A DNA stretch of 64,000 bases from Leptasterias polaris (Eukaryota; Echinodermata; Asteroidea; Forcipulatida; Asteriidae), in NCBI GenBank assembly GCA_037783415.1, contig JAZGTN010000098.1, forward strand, positions 2,356,001 through 2,420,000, written 5' to 3'. Below, one piece after another: positions 1 to 20,525 of the stretch (within the stretch, counting starts at the first letter, position 1; the number at the start of each line of letters is the position of its first letter). The notes beneath the pieces are model-generated. The model worked only from the letters and a program-made list of their open reading frames with translations, had not been told where the DNA came from and searched no databases. A program made the position numbers and the translations under genes.

Positions 1-85
1 TCATTCATAAACCACTAAAGCCCGGTTCATACTTCCTGCGAATGGGTATGCGATACTAATTTTTACGTAACTAATTCCCCAAAAA

Positions 86-132
86 TAAGTTAGTGGCCTG
101 ACGTTTCGACCCTAGCAGAGTCTTTCTCGAAG
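86..132 (-). ncRNA. Decayed hammerhead-like motif in Penelope 3' tail
   Basis: On the minus strand the tail contains a possible stem II (GACTC, loop TGCTA, GGGTC) followed directly by GAAACGTC, the 3' part of a hammerhead core with its cleavage triplet. The expected CTGANGA box is represented only by the altered sequence TCGAGAA. Penelope-like elements are known to carry hammerhead ribozymes; this copy looks degenerate. Confidence 0.4.
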
Positions 133-440
133 GCTAAATGTCAACACAACACACATACAAGCAGACAAGAGTTGCAAGAGTAGTCAAGTGGAAATACATG
201 AATAGAGAGAGTGGAGGGAGAAAAGCAGAAAGCATTCAGAGAAGGCAGGGGGTAAGCAGGGATTATGAAGACAAAGGGGGGTTATGAAGGGAAGGGGATA
301 GCTTGACCACAAGAAGTTGGGAACACAAAGAACAAAATGGAAGGTTAGAAGAGAGGTAAATAATTAGTTAATACAATGTAGGGCAGACTAAAAAAGTGGA
401 TATCTGTGTGGGAAAAGGAGAAGGCAAAGACAAAAGGTTA

Positions 441-881
441 TTAGTCATTTCCTTCTTGGATATTCAAACCATATGGCTGAGTGGTCTTAATGCACCTTAT
501 CCAAAGTTTTTCCCTACTCAGACGAACAGTCTCTCTGCAGTTACCTAGTGCCTCAATGCCCTGTAAATTCATGTCAGAAATGGAGTGGTTAGGAAGGTTG
601 AAGTGGTGTCCTACAGGTGTATCCAGCTTTTGGGTGTTGACTGTGGATCTGTGGCCATAGAAACGCCTCTTGAGTGTAGTTCTTGTTTCACCTATATATT
701 GAACACCACAGACTCTGCAAGATATTAGATAGATTAGATTAGTGGTGGTGCAGGTGACATGACCACTTGTCTTGTGGGTGGTACCACCAGTATGGCTGGT
801 AAAGGAGTCTGATTCCCTGATGTGTTGTCTACAAACGATGCATTTGGACGTGTTGGAACACCTAAAAGTACCCTGTGGCAA
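441..881 (-). pseudogene. Penelope-type GIY-YIG endonuclease domain
   Basis: A 146-codon open frame encoding the C-terminal endonuclease of a Penelope-like element, which nicks DNA so that reverse transcription can be primed at the target. Visible features are an N-terminal Cys/His cluster (CSNTSKCIVC), the GIY-YIG core (LIYLISC followed by QYIGET), the arginine-rich helix LKRRFYGH and the catalytic-glutamate region LSREKLWI. Between 881 and 1060 the coding sequence appears to continue in another frame, so a frameshift is likely. With the RT missing, the copy cannot be autonomous. The domain call is secure; activity is not implied. Confidence 0.88.
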
Positions 882-1200
882 AGGGGGATTAACATCATCA
901 TTAATGGGGGAACTTCTGCCCGGACGATGAGATCCCTGAGACTGGGTGGGTGTCGGTATGCAACTATGGGTTCTTCCTGTACAGCACGTTGAAGCCGATC
1001 TGATGTGTGAAGAATATGATGGTTAGAACTGGTTATTTTACAAATGGGAGGAAGTGAGGGGTAACTAATTCCCAACGAATAATTATTTCGCAAGAGTTGA
1101 GATGTGCTCAACTCCTGCGAATTATTCGCAGCAAAAACAAAGCTGTGACATCAAAATTCGCTTCGCATTCGCATTCGCAGGAATTATCAACCAGGCTTTA

Positions 1201-1620
1201 CAGGATGTTTGCAACACGACCTTGTCTGTATGCCATGTAAAAGTTTGTAATTAATAAATAACGAATCAGCTGAATATATACTTGTTACTTTCCCCTTTTG
1301 TATTCTAAAAATTTATTTATTGAAAACCAGAGGAATTAAATAAATTTACTCGTCCGAAAACTCATGATGTAATATACTTTTAAATGTATGACACATTCTG
1401 ATTATTGGTGGAGCAGATTTATTTCTAAAATTTATCCTCAGTTTAAAAACTACTATCACATATCCAGCCTGTGAAAGTTTGATCCAATCTAGTGGTCAGG
1501 TCTTTGAGAGAGCATTCAATAATGGTTTATATTCTTTCATGAATTATTAAATAATTGTTTTTTACCCTACACTGTATGCTGATGTGTCATAAGCACTGTA
1601 TAGATAGTTCCCAATAGACA
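1201..1620. other. AT-rich non-coding DNA, nothing recognised
   Basis: Probably intronic sequence of IFT122, whose next exon lies beyond the left edge. No splice-flanked coding block or repeat was seen here. Confidence 0.4.
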
Positions 1621-1797
1621 CCATCTTTACGGGCAAATTGCATTTTGGCATGCAGGCGCGTCAAGCGCTCTAATTATTAACGCAGCCGCGTTATTCACTG
1701 ACCAATCGTGCAGTGAGTTTTGTGGAATGTGCGCGTGTTGCACACCGTTCTAACGCAAAACGCATGACTGTGTGTTCCAAACTGCCCGTAAAGATGG
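1621..1797. mobile_element. MITE with CCATCTTTACGGGCA termini
   Basis: CCATCTTTACGGGCA at 1621-1635 is the exact reverse complement of TGCCCGTAAAGATGG at 1783-1797, giving a 177-bp element with 15-bp perfect terminal inverted repeats. The interior is locally GC-rich and has no coding capacity. No clear target-site duplication was identified. Confidence 0.7.
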
Positions 1798-1962
1798 CTG
1801 ATTTACGTCATACTGCAACCTATCTATACTCGGTGCTGTCCTCCCCAAAAATCCACAGGCATACTACTCGGGTTGGATTCAAACCTAATACCCTCGTCAT
1901 TCTAGAGCAGATGTATTATCACTACACCACCAAGCTTGCCCACGCTTGAGTTGTTTTGTAAA

Positions 1963-2500
1963 GGGCTCAAATTCAAATAGCTGCTTCAGCACAAAAAATA
2001 GCTAAGCACAACATAAGTTATGCTTAACATAATGAGGTTACCAGCCAAAATACCTTGTCAAATGTACTCTCTGTGACTGGTCCCCTGCCTATTTTTGCTT
2101 AGCAGAAATTTTTTGAGCATGTTTGGTAATTATCAAAGACCAGTATTGTCACTCGGTGTATCCCAACATATGCATAAAATAACAAACCTGTGAAAATTTG
2201 GGCTGAATCGGTCATCGAAGTTGCAAGAAAATAAAGAAAGAAAAAACACCCTTGTTGCACAATTTTGTGTGCTTTCAGATGCTAATAAAAGGCTTCATGC
2301 ATGAAGTCTTTTATTATTTTAGTGAGAAGTTACCTCTTTCTCAAAAACTACGTTACTTCAGAGGGAGTGGTTTCTCACAATGTTTTATACTATCAACAGC
2401 TCTCCGTTGCTGGTTACCAAGTAAGTTTTTATGCTAATATATATTTTGAGTAATTACCAAACGTGTTCAGTGCCTTTAAGCAACTCTATGAAATTGGGCA
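1963..2500. mobile_element. GGGCCC-type MITE split by a second MITE
   Basis: The left part (1963 to about 2117) and right part (2481-2500, ending CTATGAAATTGGGCA) match the ends of the intact element at 4432-4625, including the internal GCTTAGCA and TGACTGGT blocks. The intervening 2118-2480 is a copy of another family (hairpin MITE F). Confidence 0.6.
2118..2480. mobile_element. Hairpin MITE, family F, copy 1
   Basis: The ends share GTTTGGTAATTA in inverse orientation and the right end reads GTTCAGTGCCTTTAAG. The centre is a palindrome AAAAGGCTTCATGCATGAAG. Further copies lie at 30925-31540, 26562-26965 and 8822-9204. The left end is shorter than in the other copies. Confidence 0.65.
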
Positions 2501-2670
2501 CTGCTCATTTGGATCTGGTATATTTTAGTAAGAGCAGAGTGTTTTAGGAAAACAATTCTTGTAAAATGGCATTAATTCAGATGAAAAACATTCTCATGAC
2601 ATTTGGTCTTGGTATCAAGTTTGTACAAAGTAAGCCTTCAGATTAAATATTGTCCAGTTATTAATTATGT

Positions 2671-2880
2671 ATCATGTTATATCATATGTTATATCATATG
2701 TTATATCATATGTTATATCATATGTTATATCATATGTTATATCATATGTTATATCATATGTTATATCATATGTTATATCATATGTTATATCATACGTTAT
2801 ATCATACGTTATATCATAGGTTATATCATAGGTTATATCATATGTTATATCATAGGTTATATCATATGTTATATCATATG
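2671..2880. repeat. 12-bp tandem repeat (GTTATATCATAT), about 17 units
   Basis: A homogeneous array of a 12-bp unit with some CATACG and CATAGG variants toward the right. Because the unit length is divisible by three and stop-free in several frames, it produces long spurious open frames on both strands (repeats of ICYI, YDIT and MLYH); none is a gene. It lies downstream of IFT122 exon 8, presumably in an intron. Confidence 0.95.
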
Positions 2881-2957
2881 AATATGCTAGGTTGGTGCAC
2901 AAATGTCAGTATCTGTAGCTGAACCACCAATTCTTTTCAGAACCACCACAACTCTTA

Positions 2958-3020
2958 GTAATAATAATAATAATACGAGATATTTATAAAGCGCATAATG
3001 CAGGAGCCTCTATGCGCAAC
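2958..3020 (+). repeat. (AAT)n-linked GCGC element, copy 1
   Basis: An AAT microsatellite followed by ATATTTATAAAGCGCATAA. The same arrangement recurs at 4083, 5118 (minus), 48581 and 49421, marking a dispersed short element common in marine invertebrate genomes. Confidence 0.55.
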
Positions 3021-3197
3021 ACAAAAACATTAAACAATGAAATGAATATAAAAGCAAGTTACATAGAGTGATTATTGTTCCTGGTGTCTCCACAAACCTC
3101 AATAGATTATAACTCTAGGAACATTAAAATAAGCAAATTGCTATGAAGTGGAGCCTAGATAACATGTCAACCGTGGTAACCTCATGAAATATCTTAC

Positions 3198-14757
<11,560 letters not shown>

Positions 14758-14960
14758 GATGTTCTAACCACCGGTGTGTTCTCGGAATTTCACTCCGAGC
14801 TCAACGAAATATGCAGAATAAATACAAGGGCGCATGCGTTGGGTATCATCACTAGGGAAGCTTTTGTCTAGTTTCCCGTCGTATGGCAATGTGATTTTTA
14901 ACATCACGATAAACATTAGAACCAGTCTTTAAGTTCAAACAGAGGGGGCGCGCGTCAATT
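14758..14960 (-). promoter_or_regulatory. Putative IFT122 promoter region
   Basis: The DNA directly upstream of the IFT122 ATG is GC-richer (GGGCGCATGCG, GGGGGCGCGCG). On the minus strand ATTGCCAT at about 14881-14888 matches one half of an RFX X-box (GTTGCCAT), but the second half is poor. No TATA box or transcription start can be fixed from sequence. Confidence 0.35.
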
Positions 14961-16300
14961 AATTAGCCTGAAAGAGAAGGGACGGGGATGGACTTGTGCC
15001 TCGGGAAGGGGGGGTGTAGTGCTCGGGTAGGTGGAGTGATGGGCATTGGGGATGAAGATTTTTTTTTAAATGTACAGTTCCATTGTGAATGGTCTTACAA
15101 GCGAGGTTTGAACCCAAGTCTTTCTCTAAGAATAAATAAATTGAGTTAGTTTGGGGGAAAATGTGGCATTATTACAAATAATTTGACTTTTTCCCGGTAG
15201 CAAATTAATTAACAAAAACAAATAACGGCAGGCCTGTACTAAAAAAAAATTATACTACTGTTTTAGATGTCCAATAAAAAAACAACTTACTTAATATTAT
15301 TTTTTTAAATGACAATAAAGAAACAGATCACACAAAACTGAAAGGTTGCACAAAATGGATGGATGTATTATATTTGCCATTATTCAACAATTCAAAAATT
15401 ATAAACTAGTACAAATAATTACCAATTTAATTGTTTAATAACAGTTATTGATTAAAGAACCAAAAATGATGCATAGATAAATTATACCTGCCATAATAAA
15501 TTTGATTAACCATAATAAAAATATAATTATTATACCATTTGTTTTTATACTGGTCTGTATTTTTCATGAGTTGTGGAGTAATGCCGCGCATTTTTTATTT
15601 TTAATGGCTCTTTTCATAATGGAACTTTCACAAAGGTAATTTTTAAAGGTCAAATGGTGGTTATAAATAGTGCGATTTAATCGGCCCTGCCAAATACACA
15701 GTCTCTAAATTGGTCTATTACTCAGCCCGGTACACTGATGGGGTAAAACACTTGCTTTCACTACTAAGATATTCTTTAGGTGGTAGTTGTTTTTAGTTCT
15801 TTTTTGCACCACCTGGCTCTCAATACAACCACGAAAACAAATTTTTCTTACTGAATTTTGCAGACTCAGACCTACTATAAGAGGTTATATGATAAATGCA
15901 GGATCTGTTATAATTAAACCTAAATTAAAGAGCAAGGGAACCGTTAAATTCAATTTTGTGATGCAATCTTTTTCCAATAGATAGAGTCCTCGTTGGGGAA
16001 AATTTACAAGTCTCTAACATCACGTTAAAATGTTGTAAATGAGTACATCACAAAATTGAAGTTTACAAAAATGTACCTTCAGTATCCAAGTAAGTACACA
16101 TGTCTTCATGTTGTGTTTTATTAATTCTATTTGTAGGCAATGAGGCAGTCCATGTTTAATGTGTATTCTCCAGTGGCAACAAAAAATAAGTTTTGTCGAC
16201 CTCCCAAAACAAGAGCCACTCATAGCACCATTTACATACTAATGTGGCAAATTTGACAAGCAAATACACAACCGTTACAATTTGATTGACTGGCATCATA
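14961..16300. other. Intergenic AT-rich DNA
   Basis: Mostly AT-rich with no gene. A block at 15920-16060 (GGGGAAAATTTACAAGTCTC) is related to the inverted-repeat element at 11630-12070. Confidence 0.4.
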
Positions 16301-16307
16301 TCCAGGG

Positions 16308-16720
16308 TTGTATAATATACTCGTACTCAGTAGGCCTACTCTTACTTGAGTACTATACTCAGGTACCGCTTTTGATGGTACTCATACATACTCGGCTAGC
16401 AAAGTACCCTTACTCCGAGTCTATACTCTATATCCAACTGGAAAATAACCTGTACCAAAAATCATGAATTCAATACTTGACTGAAATGTATTCAAACTGA
16501 TGTGTTGACACTTCATTTTGCAGTATGTTTCTAATGTACTCGTACCCAGAGATCCAAGTACTTGGTACTTGGCTGTTGGACTTGGTCTCAGATATCAGAA
16601 TTCCTGGTACTAATACACTTGTACTCAGACTCCATGATGGCACAATTACTTGTACTTGAGTTCTACTTGGCCTCCCTAGTATTCAGAAGTAGGCCTACTT
16701 TAAGTACTTGACCACGACTG
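16308..16720. repeat. Cryptic TACTC/AAGTA-rich repeat
   Basis: Dense irregular repetition of TACTCG, GTACTC, TACTTG and AAGTACTT with two AGTAGGCCTACT palindromes (near 16329 and 16687). It has no fixed period and no coding potential. Confidence 0.6.
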
Positions 16721-17520
16721 ATCATACTTTGGGTGTGAATTCACCCCAAAGAGGCAAACCAAATCAAACCGGAGGAAACTGAAAATAGACTTGCTTGATA
16801 GACTGATCGACTAAGCTGTGAGACATGTCAGACACATTCCTTAATCCCACTTCTGCCACTAGGATTGCTATGTGTATTTTGTGTACAGGTCAACTGGCTC
16901 CATGATTGAAGGATAAGGTGGAGTGTATTCATCCCACAATAGCAGCGTTTCCATGACCTTACTATGATGGGCGGGGCTGAACTTCACACTTATACAATTT
17001 ATAAGACACCTTCAATATTTACACATAAGCTATAAAAACATGGAGTGTAAGAAGTACATCCATGCATGCTGCACACAGATTACATGTATATCAATTACAA
17101 ATGTAGAGCAACATTATTTTGCCATTATTATAATTACATCTACAGCAAAAATATAGCATATAAATTGTTCAAATAATGTGTACAAAAGGACCAACCCAAT
17201 ACGCACCCACATCTTCAATGTTTCATAGCTAGTCTGGCAAACAAATTTGGAAATATTCGAACTACAGATATTTTGTTGTTATCCCGCATCCTCAGAAATC
17301 ATCTTGCTGTCCTGAGTAGTTTATTTAAAATGTTTCACACAAAATCTAAAAGACTTTTCATTCTTCTAGTTTAAAAAGTGTATGTGATCTTTTGAGGAAC
17401 GGAACTTTAGTTCATACATTTTACTGAACAAAGGTTTTGATTAAATTCAGTAAAATTTTCATGAAAATGACTTGCTAACAAAACTGCAGCAACGTTAGCA
17501 CTAGCCCAACTTAAGTTATG
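16721..17520. other. Intergenic, nothing recognised
   Basis: No gene, splice-flanked block or repeat pair was supported. Confidence 0.35.
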
Positions 17521-17536
17521 GCTCTCTTTTATCATT

Positions 17537-17580
17537 GGTCTTATCATAGTCGCCATTACAATGGCGACTATGATAAGACC
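17537..17580. repeat. Perfect 20-bp palindrome with 4-nt loop
   Basis: GGTCTTATCATAGTCGCCAT at 17537-17556 is followed after TACA by its exact reverse complement at 17561-17580. It lies inside a larger imperfect region bounded by TAGCCCAAC (about 17502) and CCCAACAAGGTGGGCTA (about 17639); the latter block recurs near 30221. Confidence 0.85.
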
Positions 17581-18207
17581 GATGTTGAAAGAACGTTGGG
17601 ACTATGGTAAGGCTGATGTTATAAGAGTGCCAAAGCGGCCCAACAAGGTGGGCTACATTAGCAGATATATAATACATACTTCTAGGAAGAAGTTTTTGTC
17701 ATCTCTGCAAAAATAAACAAAATTCAAATAAATTGCACAACTATTTATTTATTTTCTGGGCAATTAACATTAAAATATTAAACGGAATGAATTCACTTCA
17801 TGACGAAAGGATTTTGTCTTTTTAAAAAGTACATTCATTCCAATCCTCCAGCTTAAAAACAGAACAACATGTCTTCATATTTTGCAATTGCAAAAAAGAG
17901 AGGAACTGGTCAAGAACCTGAAACTTGCATGTCTGATATCTTACATTCAACTTTTTTTTCTTGAATCTTGTTTCTGAGGAAACAGTGAAAAGGTTTTCTC
18001 TAATATTGCAGTACAATTTGTCAGGACAATTGATATTTGTATGAAAAAGGAAACTTTAAGATCTCAAAACACCAAACTGCTCTCCAGAAAAAAATCAATT
18101 AAGCTGAAAATTAATGTGTATGCCCTACACCTTAAAGGCCTATAGCACAGATGTATATCAATTATCGCATTTGATACATTTCAATAGTTTTAGATGTAGT
18201 GTTTAAG

Positions 18208-18398
18208 CAGGGATGTGATAGGCAAAATACCTGAACTCTGAAAACTTGCGAGCACGAAGCCCACTAATAACATTTATCTTTGGTTTTAAAAGCCAGACTC
18301 TGCAATCTGGGGCGTTATATATGGTTTTATATTTTTTTATGAATTTGATGTTAAGTAAAAAAAACAAAACAAAAACAAACAGAGGAATCACATCCCTG
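18208..18398. mobile_element. MITE with CAGGGATGTGAT termini
   Basis: CAGGGATGTGAT at 18208-18219 pairs with ATCACATCCCTG at 18387-18398, bounding a 191-bp non-coding element. CAGGG ends suggest hAT, but only TTAAG is shared by the flanks. Confidence 0.65.
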
Positions 18399-20224
18399 TT
18401 AAGTTAAACTTTTCCAAAAGTGAAAAAAAGAGAAGAGAATTGAAGATAAACTCATCAAACTTTACAAAACAACTGTGAAAATGTTAAGTACATGTAGAGA
18501 GTACAGTGTACATGATAGGAACATTTTGTCTCAATCCAATTTGAATTTATACTTTAACAATGTACTTCATGATAGCGTTTTAAAAACCTAGTCACTTACT
18601 TAAGTGCTTTCTTTTCAAAATCATGATCCTGTAATATCCATCTATTGTAGCATTCAAAGGGTTGTTCCCTTTAAAAACAAATGATGAGCAATGGAAATGG
18701 TACTTTTTCTATTTCGTGGAACTGAATATTTGACTTTTTTGTGTGTGTGCAATTCAGGCAACTTTTATCAAGGGGAAACTGAAACTATCACCTTCTACAG
18801 TACTTAACACTTGTCATTAGTAATAGACCCTTCCCAAGAAATATTTAAATTGCACTTCACGCGTGCGCACTTACACCGTTGGTTGGCAAAATGATGGAAC
18901 ATTGCCCCTTTTTGTGTGGGGCTGATGGTGGCGTGACGCAGACGCGCTTGTGCGTCTACTTAGTGCACAAACTCTATGGCGTTTGCCAACCAGCAGGGTC
19001 TGTACGCATGCGTGAATGTAATTAGCATATTTCATGGGAAGGGTCTATTAACCAATGCTGTGAATTATTTCAGGAAAGAAAGAAAGCTAGTTTATATTTT
19101 AGACACAAAAATTACCCATCCTGACCCACAAAAAGATCCCATATATATTCAGGGTACTCCCCAGGGTTTTTTCAAAACTGTTGGGTATTCTGGACTCACA
19201 ACTTGGGTATATAGGCTATATTTTAAGCTTTAATTGCAAATACAAAGCTGAAGTTGGAAAAAAAAAAAAAAAGTAATGGAACGGCTTCACATGCAAAAAA
19301 ATACTTTGTATATGCAAATTGCACTTCTAAAATGAATGCTGCAATGTTACTCAGTAAGAATTTTTTTTAGTAAATGATTAAAATGCAAATTTTCATGAAT
19401 TTTAACCCATAAGCCAGCACTGTCATACAGGTATACAGCCTTTCTCACAATTGTGGTTTCATATCTTGTGATTAATTTAAATACAAACCAAAAGTTTGTC
19501 AAATTGTCACAACAAACTTTGACTGTACAAAAAAACCTCTTGTCAAAGAGCTTAATACTTTTCTTGGTGACACGGAAAACCATTTTAAGTAAATCTTTCA
19601 AATGGTACCAACATATACGATAGTACTGACTTCAAATTTACGAAAACTAACACAAATAAAAAGAACAATCCACATAAATGAATATAGTAAATGGAAAGGA
19701 AACAAAGGGGGGGGGGGGGGGGGGAGGGATATGATAATGTGTTTCAGTGCTGAAGAGTTTCCACATAATGTGAAATATTTAGCCAGTAAAGACAACAGCT
19801 ATCTGCATTGTGGCCATTATGCCAAGTTCCAGAAAATTTATCAAGAGAGTATTAGTAATACGCAATTACTCTGAATAATAAAGCACTAAATATGTATGTT
19901 CTGTAAAAAAATGATTAAAATTGGGAAGACTCTTGCTGTTGGGAATGAAAAATAGTTTATTGAAAAATACATTGTTTCTCAATGCATATCAATATAAATT
20001 TCACCCATGGTAGTAATTAAAAAATGGCACACACAACATTATTGCTATTAGCCATCCACTCAGACACGGTGCAATGTTGACACGCTCAGTACTCAAACTT
20101 AAAGTTTGTGTTGTGAACAAATTTGTGTCGTACTGAAACATTTGAAGAAATTTTTTTCTTTCACTTCAAAGACTCATTCATCGGGCAGAACTGAATGCAT
20201 GTTTAAAACAATACTGTGATCTTT
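18399..20224. other. Intergenic, low-information sequence
   Basis: AT-rich, with a poly-A run near 19259 and a poly-G run near 19708-19724. No gene is supported; open frames here are short and lack splice or family signals. Confidence 0.4.
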
Positions 20225-20390
20225 GGCCCAATTTCATAAAGTTGTTGAGCAGAAAATGGTGCTTAGCAATTTTTTTCTGCACAGCAAAAATTAGGTGGCA
20301 ACCAGTCACGAACAATATACGATACATTACATGGTAGTTTGGCCGGTAACATGTTTCCGCTTAGTTTGCAGCAAAATGGACCACTGAAAC
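20225..20390. mobile_element. GGGCCC-type MITE, truncated copy
   Basis: TGGCCCAATTTCATAAAG and following blocks (GAGCAGAAAA, ACCAGTCAC, GGTAACATGTTTC) match 4432-4560. The right terminal repeat is missing. It lies just downstream of the Rab gene. Confidence 0.65.
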
Positions 20391-20525
20391 ATAAGAAATA
20401 ATTCACTTTGTTCAAGAATTTAGACAAGCATTACATCCAGTGAGAGTTACCATAAAATGGGCAAATAACTTTGCCTGTAAGTATAAATTTATTGCATGAT
20501 TACCTGCTTGAGTTATTATTTACCG

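Larger units (their letters stand above)
80..1060 (-). mobile_element. 5'-truncated Penelope-like retroelement
   Basis: A minus-strand retroelement fragment of about 980 bp. It carries the GIY-YIG endonuclease end of a Penelope-like polyprotein and a conserved 3' tail. It is flanked by perfect 13-bp direct repeats GTAACTAATTCCC at 67-79 and 1061-1073, which read as the target-site duplication. The reverse transcriptase that normally precedes the endonuclease is absent, so the copy is 5' truncated. A 3' tail of the same family lies at 10767-10822. Confidence 0.88.
16..1200. mobile_element. MITE split by a Penelope-like insertion
   Basis: The outer element begins TAAAGCCCGGTT at 16 and ends AACCAGGCTTTA at 1200; both ends continue inward into a CCTGCGAATG-type sequence, giving imperfect terminal inverted repeats of about 27 bp. 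Removing 80-1073 leaves a hairpin-forming non-autonomous element of about 190 bp rich in TTCGC/GCGAA. The interruption is the Penelope-like element annotated separately. No transposase is present and the superfamily is unknown. Confidence 0.7.

Noticed and set aside
2671..2880. CRISPR array
   Set aside because: Units are contiguous with no unique spacers, and the DNA is eukaryotic.
2603..2922. Long open frames in the 12-bp tandem array on both strands
   Set aside because: They exist only because a 12-bp stop-free unit is repeated; no start context, splice signal or homology supports a protein.
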